Shown here one piece after another: positions 23,501-32,176 of a DNA stretch of 64,000 bases (position 1 is its first letter; each line of letters opens with the position of its first letter). Under the pieces are notes generated by a model. That model worked only from the letters and a program-made list of their open reading frames with translations, made no database searches and was not told the DNA's origin. The stretch lies in NCBI GenBank assembly GCA_022410635.1, contig JAJVDF010000448.1, positions 957,941 through 1,021,940 of the forward strand, in the 5' to 3' direction. The translations under genes and the position numbers were made by a program. This DNA is from Tretioscincus oriximinensis. Taxonomy: Eukaryota > Chordata > Lepidosauria > Squamata > Gymnophthalmidae.

Positions 23501-25390
23501 AAAGTTCTTCCTATAGGGCTTCTGAGCTTCTCACAGCTTATATAAACTGTTCTGTTTACAGCTGGGTTTTGTCTAAGTTCTGGCTTTTCTCCAGCCACCT
23601 GTAGAACGGTCCTGGTAATAATCCATGTGCTTCTTATTCCTTGCTTCCTAAAGGCGGGAGGCTTCTTTGAAAAGGAATATCAGCTGTCATTAAAACTCCT
23701 ACAGTTCCTCCTCTTATGTTCATTCTGAGTGCATATACTCATTTTGCCCTGGGTTGTGTCAATAAACTGAAGCCAAAATTGGTGATTAATTCTTAAAAAC
23801 CAATTAACTCTTGACCTTCCAAACATCTGTGCTTATATAGTCTGAACATGCACAAAATATTCTTGTACCACTTTTTAAGTGAGGAAACTTGGGTTCAAAT
23901 TCTTGCTCAACTTCAGGGCTGTTGGGTAAGATTCATTGTCTTCTAACTTCCTTTGCATGGTTAAACTGAGACTCAGTCTTGAGGAATAAGGGATATATTA
24001 TATGACATGATGAAAAACATTTTCAATATGCACATTGGCTGTTTTACAGCAAATGTTTCAAATATTAGAAAGGTGAATATGATCAGATTTCTCATTAAAA
24101 TGTTCTAATATGGAGAAACTGCAGATGAGTAGCAAACTCTACACACACATATGCCTGGTAGGTTTTGAAATGGTGCTTTCTGAACTAAATAGAGCATTTT
24201 ATTAGAATTTTTAAATACTGATAGCAAGCTTGATAATTTTTGTGGTGAGGATACAGCTGGTGGAGGAAACTGATGTGTTTCCTGATTTTTGAATCTTGAT
24301 TGCAAATTGCCCTGAATAGACAGTGAGGCAAAAACATATCCTTGCACTCAAGAGACTGTCTGCTCTCTTGATATCTCATTGTTTTGGATTATGAGAATGA
24401 TCAACACTATCTGAAGAATGTCATTTTGAGTGTCTCTACATAAGGACCAGACATTAGTTGATGGTTGACAACAAAACAGAACTGCATAGAGTTGCAAAAT
24501 TACATTCTCAGTGGTTGTCTCAATAGTTAAAAAGTGCTGGGCTCCAAGTTTGCTAGGTTGAACACTTAGGAACATGCACCTTGGTGTTATGCATCCCTCA
24601 GGGTATCCTAGGAGTTTTAGGGGTTTCGGTACTGTGCCAACTGGTTCCAAAAGGCTGGGAGATGATTCAGAAGCAAGATAAACTAGTGGACACTTTACTT
24701 TCTTCTAGGACCACATATATTTCATATTGTACATAAGAAAATGTTTCCTTTTATAGGAGTAGAAAACTTTTGAAGCAAGTATCAGTCTGGTGTCAGCCTG
24801 CCTCTGGCAGAACTCGAAGAATACGCCGCCTTTCTTCAAAGTTAGATCAGAAGAGTTTGAATGAAGATGTTATCTTGCCAATCTTTCAACGTTATCCCAG
24901 AGCGCTAGTCTGGGTCAGCTTGACGCTGCTCAAAAAAGGTAGCCCAGAGCTACACGCGACCATCAACATTCCAACAAAAGAAGACTTTTTACATCTTGAC
25001 AAAGACCAGGACTTCTGCGGTCCTCAAGAACCTAAACACAATGACAGGTTCAAAAACAGGATGTCAAAACAAAAAGGAAGAAAAAGAGAGAAAGTTAAAA
25101 AGGCAGCAGAAGTTGGGGATGCATCAACAAAACAGGAAGATTTAGTCTTGGGCTTATGGCCTGACCCTTTGCCAGATGTTACATCGCACTGCTCCAGAGT
25201 TCTTTTAGGATTTGTCACGCAAGGTGACTTCTCGTTGGCTTTTGGTTGTGGGGAAGCTGTAGGGTTTGTAAGTTTAACAGGATTGTTGCAGATGTTGAAT
25301 AACCAGCCACCCAGCAAGAAGGGACTTGTGGTGGTACGAAGTCCAGCTTCACCACAGTACAGATTTGCTCAGCTCTCTGTTGAAGTCTGA
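2442..25390 (+). CDS. POP1: POP1, RNase P/MRP large protein subunit (complete, 15 coding exons)
   Basis: Joined CDS: 2442-2553, 4017-4091 (or 4014-4091), 5461-5636, 6160-6408, 7536-7623, 9778-9965, 11494-11741, 11844-11937, 13021-13132, 14260-14376, 16505-16620, 17913-18104, 20478-20632, 23051-23389, 24757-25390. It totals 2895 nt, giving 964 residues and TGA; every junction keeps frame. POP1 is the largest protein of nuclear RNase P (pre-tRNA 5' leader removal) and RNase MRP (pre-rRNA processing) and binds the RNA core. Family signatures: basic POP1 N-terminal domain with [13 protein letters not shown] near residues 94-106, [15 protein letters not shown] near 160-174, POPLD domain with LLVPGS and GWGSGWD (about 534-575), and a C-terminal domain with GFVTQGDFS and [13 protein letters not shown]. 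Human POP1 is 1024 aa; the shortfall is mostly in the poorly conserved exon 3 and exon 15 regions. The locus is intact and surely functional. Confidence 0.97.
4014..4091 (+). CDS. POP1: POP1 exon 3 (short, NAGNAG acceptor)
   Basis: Encodes about 25 residues ([10 protein letters not shown]...PKYVT), with only the final PKYVT resembling the mammalian exon, which is much longer. The acceptor is a tandem CAGCAG (4011-4016), so exon starts at 4014 and 4017 are both frame-preserving and differ by one alanine codon. Donor ACTG|gtaagt. Confidence 0.85.
5461..5636 (+). CDS. POP1: POP1 exon 4 (conserved basic motif)
   Basis: Residues 63-121. Contains [20 protein letters not shown] followed by the [13 protein letters not shown]...KRLPRRLRE block, the most recognisable part of the POP1 N-terminal domain. 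Acceptor tttattccag; donor GAG|gtgctt is weak (no purine pair at +3/+4) but is the only one giving the family frame into exon 5. Confidence 0.95.
6160..6408 (+). CDS. POP1: POP1 exon 5
   Basis: Residues 122-204, phase 0 at both ends. A basic stretch (KCRKARRRH) leads into [20 protein letters not shown] and [13 protein letters not shown], nearly invariant in vertebrate POP1. Acceptor aactgtacag; donor CTTCAG|gtaccc. Confidence 0.97.
6531..6660 (-). mobile_element. CR1 3' end (ATAGAATCATAGAGTTGG type)
   Basis: Begins with the reverse complement of the CR1 terminal octamer repeat (ATCATAGAATCATAGAGTTGG-like) and continues with CAGGATTCACTAAATCAATTCCAGACAG-like 3' coding remnants. Lies in POP1 intron 5. 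Confidence 0.8.
7536..7623 (+). CDS. POP1: POP1 exon 6
   Basis: Begins [16 protein letters not shown], matching the human [16 protein letters not shown] segment; 29 codons plus one base. Acceptor attaatctag; donor GCAG|gtaata. Confidence 0.95.
7655..8190. mobile_element. LINE-derived fragment (L2/CR1-like 3' region)
   Basis: Starts with ATATCCCGCCCACCCC-type sequence and ends with a region (GGCGGGCCACCCTGACACC … CCATGTAGAGCTTTGAAAG … CACCTTGAACTGCATCC) that I associate with squamate LINE 3' ends. No open frame. Family assignment is uncertain. Lies in POP1 intron 6. Confidence 0.5.
8250..8520 (-). mobile_element. tRNA-derived SINE, family A
   Basis: Reverse complement of the element at 47985-48285: TATATCCTGCTTTTCTCACC … GGACTCAAAGCAGCTTACA at the tail end, and a TTCGAACTC box-B remnant near 8453 at the head end. 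Diverged copy in POP1 intron 6. Confidence 0.65.
8955..9247 (+). mobile_element. tRNA-derived SINE, family A
   Basis: tRNA-like head with AGTCGCTAAGGAAACGGTCTC and GGTTTCAAAGCCC (box B-like), body CCTGTAGCTCTAGCCAACCC, then CCACTTTGAGTCCCTTTGGG and a short TTCTTCT tail. Confidence 0.75.
9425..9731 (+). mobile_element. CR1-type LINE 3' end (TTCTTATG type)
   Basis: TTTGGAATTTACTTCCAGAAG-like coding remnant of ORF2, then GGTGGGCCTCTGTGTGAGAC and the terminal TTCTTATGTTCTTA repeat. It ends 46 bp before POP1 exon 7, so it forms part of the branch-point region's upstream neighbourhood. Confidence 0.8.
9778..9965 (+). CDS. POP1: POP1 exon 7
   Basis: Residues about 234-296: [20 protein letters not shown] ... 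[13 protein letters not shown], collinear with human LTFAAVHCLSGKRQG and RQLWIWLHPTLKQ. Acceptor cttttcag; donor CAA|gtatga. Confidence 0.96.
10055..10325 (-). mobile_element. tRNA-derived SINE, family B
   Basis: Minus-strand element. Its tRNA-like head (high-coordinate end) reads GAGCCAGTTTGGTGTAGTGG then GTAGAGTGTTGGACTC, with box B near GGTTTGATTCCCC. Its tail is the TTTATTTATTTG run at 10055-10090. The body contains TCACCCAGCTGGCTTTCGTGG. A second copy is at 34072-34325. Confidence 0.75.
10610..10830 (+). mobile_element. Old LINE-like 3' tail
   Basis: Diverged match to the 25643-25910 and 37050-37325 pattern (GGCTCCAGAACAGCCATCCC, ATAAGACACTCCCATATG, ACACACCTTCTTATTCTGAC). Boundaries are approximate. 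Confidence 0.4.
10915..11372 (+). mobile_element. CR1-type LINE with ORF2 C-terminal remnant
   Basis: An open stretch at 10935-11216 encodes the CR1 ORF2 C-terminus ([60 protein letters not shown]). It is followed by a 3' UTR and TTCTTATGTTCTTATG. This is the best preserved CR1 copy here, in POP1 intron 7. It is 5' truncated and lacks reverse transcriptase motifs. Confidence 0.9.
11494..11741 (+). CDS. POP1: POP1 exon 8
   Basis: Starts [11 protein letters not shown] and ends in [10 protein letters not shown]...[10 protein letters not shown], with a charged variable middle including a KRKRKDKRE basic cluster that may serve as a nuclear localisation signal (inference). Donor CAA|gtaatt. The following intron is only 102 bp. 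Confidence 0.95.
11844..11937 (+). CDS. POP1: POP1 exon 9
   Basis: [20 protein letters not shown] matches human [20 protein letters not shown]. The preceding intron (11742-11843) is the shortest of the gene. Acceptor tgttctag; donor AGT|gtaagc. Confidence 0.95.
12379..12790 (-). mobile_element. CR1 3' end (ATAGAATCATAGAGTTGG type)
   Basis: Starts TCATAGAATCATAGAGTTGG on the plus strand (terminal octamers in reverse), then CCCAGCTCAATGCAGGATTC, and on the minus strand an eroded frame of CR1 ORF2 C-terminus. Lies in POP1 intron 9. Confidence 0.85.
13021..13132 (+). CDS. POP1: POP1 exon 10
   Basis: [20 protein letters not shown] ... EAIFDLLQ, matching human [26 protein letters not shown]. Acceptor ctttatag; donor CAAG|gttaac is weak but in frame. 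Confidence 0.93.
14260..14376 (+). CDS. POP1: POP1 exon 11
   Basis: [19 protein letters not shown] matches the family block [19 protein letters not shown]. Acceptor tattttgaag has a modest pyrimidine tract; donor CAAG|gtaaat. Confidence 0.94.
16505..16620 (+). CDS. POP1: POP1 exon 12
   Basis: [20 protein letters not shown] ... [10 protein letters not shown], collinear with human [19 protein letters not shown]. Acceptor ttttattag; donor CAG|gtaacg. Confidence 0.95.
16980..17541. mobile_element. hAT-like non-autonomous DNA element, 8-bp TSD
   Basis: 562-bp element with terminal inverted repeats TAGGGTTGCCATA…TATGGCAACCCTA and a perfect 8-bp target duplication TCTAAGGA (16972-16979 and 17542-17549), the hallmark of hAT transposons. 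The interior contains internal hairpins (GCTTTTTACATTC … GAATGTAAAAAG) and CpG-rich sequence with a GCGCGCGCGC run, and it encodes no transposase. Several single-base Ns lie between 17082 and 17285. Inserted in POP1 intron 12, in the opposite orientation to the 43.2-kb copy. Confidence 0.9.
17913..18104 (+). CDS. POP1: POP1 exon 13 (POPLD domain)
   Basis: 64 codons, phase 0 at both ends, residues 526-589. Carries [27 protein letters not shown] and [13 protein letters not shown], the glycine/tryptophan-rich core of the POPLD domain. Acceptor tttgtcctag; donor TTT|gtgagt. Confidence 0.97.
18603..18990 (+). mobile_element. TAGGCTGACCAGATGA family, long asymmetric copy
   Basis: Left terminus TAGGCTGACCAGATGACCCC, then CCCAGTTTTGGGGTGTCTACC and TTTTTGCTGAGGAAAT. 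The right half differs (TTTGCATATTCATGAATATG … GTTTGGGCCTCAGAAAATCT) and the right terminus is eroded. Homologous over its length to 32177-32587. Lies in POP1 intron 13. Confidence 0.75.
20478..20632 (+). CDS. POP1: POP1 exon 14
   Basis: [20 protein letters not shown] ... [25 protein letters not shown], continuing the POPLD region (human IYRGVRVGGLKESAVHSQ, DFPDCPAG). Acceptor tttctgtag; donor AAGAG|gtaaat. Confidence 0.95.
21285..21770 (-). mobile_element. CR1-type LINE with ORF2 C-terminal remnant
   Basis: Reverse orientation: TACTGGATCAGGCCAGAGCC start, GGAAATAAATTCCACAGGC coding remnant, then ORF2 residues ([18 protein letters not shown] region) near 21650-21750. One N at 21583. Lies in POP1 intron 14. 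Confidence 0.85.
22565..22820 (+). mobile_element. tRNA-derived SINE, family A
   Basis: Well preserved: ATGGCTCAGTGGCTAAGGAA, box B-like GTTTCGAAGCCC, CCTGTAGCTCTAGCCAACCC, GCTGCTTTGAGTCCCTGGGG and a CAGTTCTTCTTC tail. It ends about 230 bp before POP1 exon 15. Confidence 0.8.
23051..23389 (+). CDS. POP1: POP1 exon 15
   Basis: Begins [20 protein letters not shown] (human [20 protein letters not shown]) and [10 protein letters not shown], then a low-conservation acidic/serine-rich linker of about 75 residues. Acceptor gaactgcag; donor CTCAG|gtatgc. Confidence 0.94.
24757..25390 (+). CDS. POP1: POP1 exon 16 (terminal coding exon)
   Basis: [14 protein letters not shown] ... [20 protein letters not shown] ... 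TKEDFLHL ... [11 protein letters not shown], a [12 protein letters not shown] basic tract, then [38 protein letters not shown] and a final [11 protein letters not shown] before TGA at 25388-25390. The extreme C-terminus matches human QYRFARIAIEV, so the protein is full length. Acceptor ccttttatag. Confidence 0.97.
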
Positions 25391-25481
25391 CTTGAAATGT
25401 GACAGTGCTTAAATGCTCCACAAATATTTGGGTTCTTAATTTAGATTCCAAGCTCTTAAAATGTACCTGTTCATCAAACGA

Positions 25482-25517
25482 AATAAACTTAAATCTTCTT
25501 GACACATTTAAAATAAA
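25482..25517 (+). terminator. POP1 poly(A) signals (two AATAAA)
   Basis: AATAAA occurs at 25482-25487 and 25512-25517, 92 and 122 bp after the stop codon, followed by a GT-rich downstream element (gtgtgttttgtattctg). This suggests a very short 3' UTR with cleavage near 25505 or 25535. Confidence 0.75.
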
Positions 25518-25642
25518 TGTGTGTTTTGTATTCTGTATTCTGGCATTATTTTATTATATGAAGATGCGATGCAATTATATCTTTATTTCTTACAGTAACG
25601 GTATTAGGTTCCATGGAATAGAACTGTGTATAGTGCCTTAAG

Positions 25643-25910
25643 ATTGGCAGGGGAAGTCCTACTGGTTGTACCACCAGCTTCCGTAGCAAAAGAGGTAGGA
25701 AAAATGGGGATAGAGCCTTTTCAGTAATGGCCCCCAGCTATGGAATAATGGCCTTCCTGTGATATTCCAAGCACCTTCAGTTTATGCATTCAGTAGAGCT
25801 TTAGACACATCTTACTCAGTCTGGATTGTGTCTTGTTGTTTTTAATGTCTTTATATTTTGCTATTTGCCCTGAGACTGTTGGACATAGGGTGGAATAAAA
25901 ATATAACCAA
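25643..25910 (+). mobile_element. LINE-like 3' tail just downstream of POP1
   Basis: AGCCTTTTCAGTAATGGCCC-type remnant through ATTTGCCCTGAGACTGTTGG and a final AATAAAAATATAACC. The same tail pattern recurs at 19640-19705, 34476-34563 and 37050-37325. It resembles squamate L2-type LINE 3' ends; I am not certain of the family. Confidence 0.5.
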
Positions 25911-26159
25911 CAAATCAACCATTTTCTGCCTCAGATAATCAACTTATGCAAAGCTAAGAAATGGCAATTGCAAAGATTTAAAATTTCTGATCTGCTGGAT
26001 AAATTACATGATATTGTTTATGGTCTTTGAGGAGAAGCTAGTTCAACGTGTTCTCTAAATTTTAGGGTTTTTTAAATGAAATATGTTAAATTTTGCATTG
26101 AATATGAACTGCCCTGCTTCAAATGAGATGGACATGCTCATTTAAGTGGTAGAAAAAAA

Positions 26160-26497
26160 CCCCTTAAAGCCTTGAAGCTGATGGGCAGAAGAGTGAGTCA
26201 AGGGAAAGTATTTTTTCACCCAGAGGCTCATTGGCCTCAGGAATTTACTTCCAGAAGAGGTGGTGGTAGCTAGCAGCCTGGATGGCTTTAAGACAGGATT
26301 AGACAAGTTCATGGAAGCCAAGGGGTATAAACAGTTACTAAGTTGGATGTCTTGGTACTGACTTCAAGAACAGTTGAAGATTTTGCCTTCTTCTGTTCCA
26401 GACTGCCCAGGTGCAATTGGTGGGCCTCTGTGTGAGACAGAAGGCTGGACTAGGTGGGCTCCACCCCAATTCAGCACCACTCCTCTTATGTTCTTAT
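26160..26497 (+). mobile_element. CR1-type LINE 3' end (TTCTTATG type)
   Basis: TTGAAGCTGATGGGCAGAAG … GGAATTTACTTCCAGAAGAG … GGTGGGCCTCTGTGTGAGAC … TTATGTTCTTATA. Closely related to the 9.4-kb copy. Confidence 0.8.
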
Positions 26498-26639
26498 AAT
26501 TGTGGGTGTTTGTTGATCAGATGAACTTGACATTTTTATATATATAAGAACATACATATAATTTTAAGTCATAAGCTAACATAGCATTTCTTAGTTTGTA
26601 TAATTTGTACATGCATCCACATGACATCTTTCTTATCAC

Positions 26640-26900
26640 TGTGGCAGTAACATGAATCTGCCTCATGTGCTCATGCAGGTTCATCAATCTATTTGCTAAA
26701 AAGCCCCGTTGTCCTGGATTTTGCAGTCGGTACTTACAAGCTACTATCAGGACGGGCTTCTCTTTCCCCCAAAAAGCTCCAGCTGCTAGGAACAGGCAGG
26801 AAAAGGCAAGAATTCTACGGGACTTGAAGCACGGCATGTGCACTTGGCTGAGATTCAAGGAAAAATGTGCGCGCTGGAGCTCAGATGTACGAAGGGAGGA
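26640..26900 (+). repeat. Unnamed dispersed repeat (copy 1)
   Basis: Homologous in inverted orientation to 41500-41755. Shared blocks include CTCATGTGCTCA, CAATCTATTTGCTAAAAAGCCC, a TATCAGGA block and a GACTTGAAGC…GGCATG…CAC block. The ORFs across both are short and unlike known proteins. No tRNA head, target duplication or terminal repeats were recognised. Confidence 0.6.
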
Positions 26901-28413
26901 GAAAGAGCAACCAATCAGGAGACTGCATTCAAGTTCTCAGGTGTTCAATGGAGTGAGAATACAATTCGTCACAGGTATATCAGCTCCTCAGTGTAACAAA
27001 GGAAGGAGAATGGACGGACAACTGGGTTACTGGATTTAAATAGCTTGTCAGGAGGATCCTATTTGCATCTGTTGGTATGCGAAGAATTGCTCCATTCAGA
27101 CAACCAGATACTGACTTCTAAAAAAGGGTATGTGTGCCATATTTTCCCTTCTCCATTGTCATTCAACCACTATTTTAAACTATGTTTTGTTATATTATTC
27201 GAGGTGGCCATAATTTTACTTTTTCAGGTGTTAGATTTTTAAGCAACTTCCAAGGATTCTTCTGTGCCTATTGTATTTCTATGTTTATACTGTGTATTAT
27301 ATATGGGGAGGCCCAACCTGCTTCCTTCCAGATGTTTCTGGGCTACAGTTCAACAGTATCCGGTGCCATTGGTACAGACGCACAATTCTAAGAGGTGAAA
27401 CACATCTGGAAGGCTGCAAGTTGTCCAAGAGCATCTGGAAGGCTGTAATTTGAATAGACCACCCCTATAAACTAAAGTCTCTGTGTGGGTTACAATAGAG
27501 TAAAACAAATTTTACAATTTAAATAAAATAATGGTCCAATGGAAGAAAGCATGTATGCAGTGACTTCTATTCCATTATGAACTTTGCAAAAGATCAGAGG
27601 TTGGATTAAGAAGGTATCTTCTATCTAAGATAAATGAAGTTTTGATTATTCTTTCTCTTTCTTGGAGCCCCCAACCCAGCAAAATATAAGAGGTGCTTGC
27701 AAGAAGAAGGGTTTAAAAACACACCTTAATGGCTCTTTGCTGGTGGTTTCTTGTATGGAAGCAGAAACACAATAAAAGCGGCTAAAATATAGAATACAAA
27801 GTGGTGCCAGCACAGAATAATCAAAGCTTATTTGGTGGAAGCTTAATTTGGTGGACTTGATAACTGTTCCGGGGCTCTTTATGTCTTACACTTTACCTTG
27901 CCATTTTCTGAGAGCTACCTATGTAGGGTGTAATTAGTAGCTACTCCATTTCAAAAAGCTTTTCACAAAGTTTCTTATCAAACACACATGAAACTCATGG
28001 AATAAGGATGGACCCTATCCTGGATTGATAATTCAACTAAAGGACGGGAAATAGAATAGTAATAAATGTAGGCTAAATTATTGAAGGCAATAAAATACTG
28101 AAATTGGAAAGCGCTCTAGAAGAATTTCATAATTTTGGGTGAGTGGACAACAAAGTGCTAGATGCATTGTATGATCTTAGTAAGATAAATTGTATACGAT
28201 CTTAATATGTGCAAGCAATTGCACATTGGGGCAAAAAACACCAATTTAAACCTATAAAATTTGAGATTTCTGTGTCATCAGGAAAGGTATCTTGGGGCTT
28301 TTGTGGAAAGCTAAATGAAGATATCGAGCAAGGAGCTGTGAAAAGAGTAAATTTAATTCTAGGGGTAATAAGGAAGAAATAGAAAATAAGCCAAGGAGTG
28401 GCATTATATCTCG

Positions 28414-28571
28414 TTATAAATCTATACTTCTACTTCTTCAGATGCTCCAGACGTGTCTACGAAACCTTATGCCACCCACTTTTCTCAAGTTAGTCTCAAA
28501 GTTCTGCTAGCTCCTTTACTGGACTTTCTACTAGACTAACATGGCTATTTCTCTGAAATTATAAATCTATA
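28414..28571 (+). mobile_element. Truncated copy of the foldback SINE-like family, 13-bp TSD
   Basis: The element at 28427-28558 retains the right arm and tail (…ACATGGCTATTTCTCTGAAA) with a shortened, rearranged left arm. Perfect 13-bp direct repeats TTATAAATCTATA flank it (28414-28426 and 28559-28571). The TSD length equals that of the 1.6-kb copy, supporting target-primed retrotransposition. Confidence 0.85.
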
Positions 28572-28804
28572 GTTAAGTCACTTTTGAGTACTACATTCAA
28601 CTCATACACATTATTACATGCACATAAAGGATACAATGGAATTGTAAAAAATACAGAAAAAGTCCATGAAAATAACCAAGAGGCTGGAACCCTAATCAGA
28701 CTACAAAATTTAGACCTCTTCAGTCTGGAAAGAGTAAAATCCTTGCAACACTAATTGAATGAATATACTTAACTTTCTATTTGAAGTAAATAAGATGTGC
28801 AAGG

Positions 28805-29128
28805 AGTGGTTGTATGTGGAATTTACTTCCTGAAGAGGTAGTGGTAGCTAACAGCTTGGATAGTTTCAAGACAGGACTAGACAGGTTTATGGACACCAAG
28901 GGTATAAATGGATGCTAGGATGGATGTCTGGATGTTGCCTTCGGGATGGAGCAACAGGCAGGACTCCTGAGATATCATTTGTAGGGAGTCGTGAACAGGG
29001 GCATATTTTGATTTCCTCGGTTCGGACTGCCCAGGTACATCTGGTGGGCCTCTGTGTGAGACAGAATGCTGGACTAGATGGGCTGTGGCCTGATCCAGTA
29101 TGGCTCTTCTTATGTTCTTATGTTCTAT
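28805..29128 (+). mobile_element. CR1-type LINE 3' end (TTCTTATG type)
   Basis: GTGGAATTTACTTCCTGAAG … GGACTAGACAGGTTTATGGA … GGATGTTGCCTTCGGGATGG … TGGCTCTTCTTATGTTCTTA. Intergenic, 5' truncated. Confidence 0.85.
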
Positions 29129-29129
29129 T

Positions 29130-30360
29130 CTAAAGTGAGTTAAATGGGGTTTACACTGAAGTAATTGTTCACATAAGTACAGATCGAAAGGCTTTAAATG
29201 TGCTGGTTGATGCCTATAGTTTATGCAGGAATGTGGCAGTTAACATGATCATATTAAGGTATGTGTTTTCCTATATTGCAAGTCTTGGGGCTGGGTCATA
29301 AATCCATATGATTTTCAATAAGGTGCTTAATGACAGCTTTATATTGTTATCATACCATCTCATCATCACTTTGCAGCCAAACTCTAGTAAAATCCTATCC
29401 AGCTTACATTATACTACCCTTGATCCCTTAAGCTTTCAGTAGGCAAAGAAAATGGGCAATAAATGAAAAACCATTCGTGGTATGGAACAGTAGAAGTATG
29501 TATCACTTTATTTTATTTATATTTATATTAGTGATTTATTTCTGTCCTTCACCACTGGTTCCAGGTTGTGTAACAGAAAACCGCTACCACTACCAACATA
29601 TTAATAAAATGTTTAAAAGATCTTAAAGAGAAAAGGCAGACAAGGGCAGCTTTTTCCCTAGAGAGCCACATGAGGTAGTGAAAGCTGGATAGCTTTAAGA
29701 AGGCTACTAGAATTGGTGTATAATTACTGCTTCCAAGTCGGAAAGAGATGCAGGATGTCTCTAAAGGTCATTTCCTGGTGGCCAAGAGCAGATAAGGATT
29801 TTGTCTTTGTTTTCTACTTTGGAGAGAATTGTGGACTAGAAGGCCTGCCAGGACCCGGGGACCTTGGTGTCACTGTCCCAGCTTGCTAGGCCATGCCGGA
29901 AGAACCACAGATATAAAGGATGAAGGGACTGAAGGGCAGGCATGAAGGTCAGTCCTTTGACTATTGACTGTGAGCTTTGGGAATTTCCCAGTGAAGGAGA
30001 CTAATGAAGAGACTTAAGATTTTATTGAGAGCAGATCCATGCAGTGTCATCTCAGCATGAAGACCAGTTAAGCAATCAATCAAAGGACGAAAGCATGCCT
30101 AACGGTTTAACGACATCTTATAATCCCACATCGTCCGAATCCACATCCAATAGAAGAATCAGAGGCTTGGCGCCTGCAGGACACAGGACAGCGGGAATAA
30201 AAGTGAAAGCACAGAAAACTTAACCTTTCCTAACCCTGACAATTGACAATGGCCTGCCCTACCTCCCAGTCCTGGGGACTGGAGACGAACCATCCATAAG
30301 GTTACCCCAACTTGGAGAATGTGTGCAGGGCTACAACAAACAGGGTATAATGGTCTAGAG
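29130..30360. other. Intergenic, no feature recognised
   Basis: No long frame, no recognised repeat apart from short similarity to other dispersed repeats near 29640-29860, no RNA gene. A GC-richer stretch (29840-30320) has no coding potential that I can support. Confidence 0.5.
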
Positions 30361-30367
30361 ATGCCCT

Positions 30368-30530
30368 GTCCCCACTGAGCCTTATTCTGGGTTATCTCTC
30401 AGTACAGAGCTTGGGCATCCACATGCCAGTGTAGGCTGTGGCAGGCCCCATAGCGTACACTAGCATGAGGATGGCAGGTTCCTATTCCGAGATGTAGCCC
30501 AGAATGAGGCTCAGTGGAGGTAGGACCCTC
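30368..30530. repeat. Palindromic dispersed repeat
   Basis: Ends are inverted copies of each other: GTCCCCACTGAGCCTTATTC…GGGTTATCTC against CCAGAATGAGGCTCAGTGGA. The interior has CACATGCCAGTGTAGGCTGT. Related sequences: 16690-16785, 40245-40350, 59155-59270 and about 63290-63355. It looks like a small MITE-type family; no target duplication was identified. Confidence 0.5.
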
Positions 30531-30539
30531 CTGTTTTAT

Positions 30540-32170
30540 TATTTTACCTGCTTATCCCTTTCTTATCCACATTGTTATTGTTAATTCCTTTTTGCCTAGT
30601 CTTGGGATTCAGAATTCTTTTTTAACAAAATAATTTACGGTTTTTCCTGGGAAAGGACTTAAAATTGTAATCACCAGACTAGTTTTTGTTGATAATCATG
30701 TTCTACAAGGTAAACGGTTTAACCACATTTCTGATAAATACTGTGGATGGTTTAGGAGATCTTCCTTCCCTTTAACCTCACAACTATTCTTTAAAGTTCC
30801 TTAGCCTTCTGGAAGAATAATTGGTCCAGGGTGAGATACACGTTTTAATAGCTTTGTTTTGTTTCAGTAATCTTAAGCAGGGGAAATTCTCCTCATTTCC
30901 ACTGAAGACGATGAACAGTGGCATATCATATTCTCTCTCTTGTTAAAAAATCTATTCTGGCCTTGGTAATACATGCAACTTTAGTCTCTAGGGCCCTGGC
31001 CGGTCACAAACATACTTTTAAACCATTTGCAGTCCTGAAAATGAGTGTAATCCTTTTTTATGGTTTAGTCTAGTTTTTCAGGACTGATAGATAGTTTAAA
31101 AGTATAGCCAGGACCCTGGAGAGAAAAATTACATTCACAGATTGTATTAAAGTGACTCAAAAGTGGCTTAGACTATTCTCATCATAGTGGCTCTAAGTCA
31201 TACGAAAGGTCATCAAATGGCTTTTCCAGTGCAGAGATTCAGCCCCGTAATATAGGTGAAAGGTATCATGGGAACACTGGCAGCCACATTTCTACCACAA
31301 AACTGCACGTAAGGGTTTTTTTAATAATGTTTTGATGCAGCCCCAAAGATCTGCTATTTCTTCTGTAAACGAGCTTTTAATATCAAAGCTTCAAATCCTG
31401 AAGCTGAAGGATCTGTTAATACATTTTTTTAAAATGCTTTAGGGTATTATACTTAAGGTTCCCTTATGTGGGTGTAGGAAATAAAAGGACTTGAGGCTAT
31501 TTACCTTCTAATGATGTAAAATAGATATTAATGTTCTGTGGGAGAGTGTAATTTCCTTGTAAGCCCTTTAAGAATCTGAATTTGCAAGTCTCTGGAGTGA
31601 AGTTGCTCTTCTAATCAGTTTTGCTTTTTTAAAAAAATATCTTTACTGGTGGCTTTCCACACTGCATTTTCTATTTTTTTTAACAAAGGCTAATACCTGA
31701 CCATGTTAAAACAAAAATTGTCCACAAGATGTCCCCACAGGAAAAACAATGGCCAAGGCTCTGGCATAGGAGTTTGTAAGCTCATGTATCACAATGAGGT
31801 CTTGTAACAAGACAGGTTTTTTTTTTTCTCATGTGATGATTTTCAACTAACCTTTTAAATTGCATCCTGTTCGAAGATAAGTTCCAAGACTCTTTATCGT
31901 GTAAGGTTTGGACTGCCGCTTTATAACTCGGAAATTTTTATTGGCTTCCTCCTACGGGTTTTGGCCTCCAGAATTCAATGAGAAAAGTTGGTGATGAGAG
32001 CCAGGAGGGTGGACTGAATCAAAACCCAAATCCACCCCAACAACAATTGGAAGATTATACTGTCTTCTCCAACTGGTTGCTGTCTGGAATAAGCAGATAA
32101 ATGTGTGAAACAGTATTCTCAGTATTTTCCGTTGTTGCCTTCATGTGACTGCTCTAGTATGGCCTATTTT
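30540..32170. other. Intergenic, no feature recognised
   Basis: AT-rich, no supported frame, repeat or RNA gene. Two AGGGCCCTGG…TTTAAA / AGTTTAAAAG…CAGGACCCTGG segments (30985-31025 and 31085-31125) form a loose inverted repeat around 31050. Confidence 0.45.
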
Positions 32171-32176
32171 GCATCA

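Noticed and set aside
26665..27039. 124-codon plus-strand frame after POP1
   Set aside because: Its first half overlaps the dispersed repeat also found inverted at 41.5 kb, and it has no recognisable domain or splice context.
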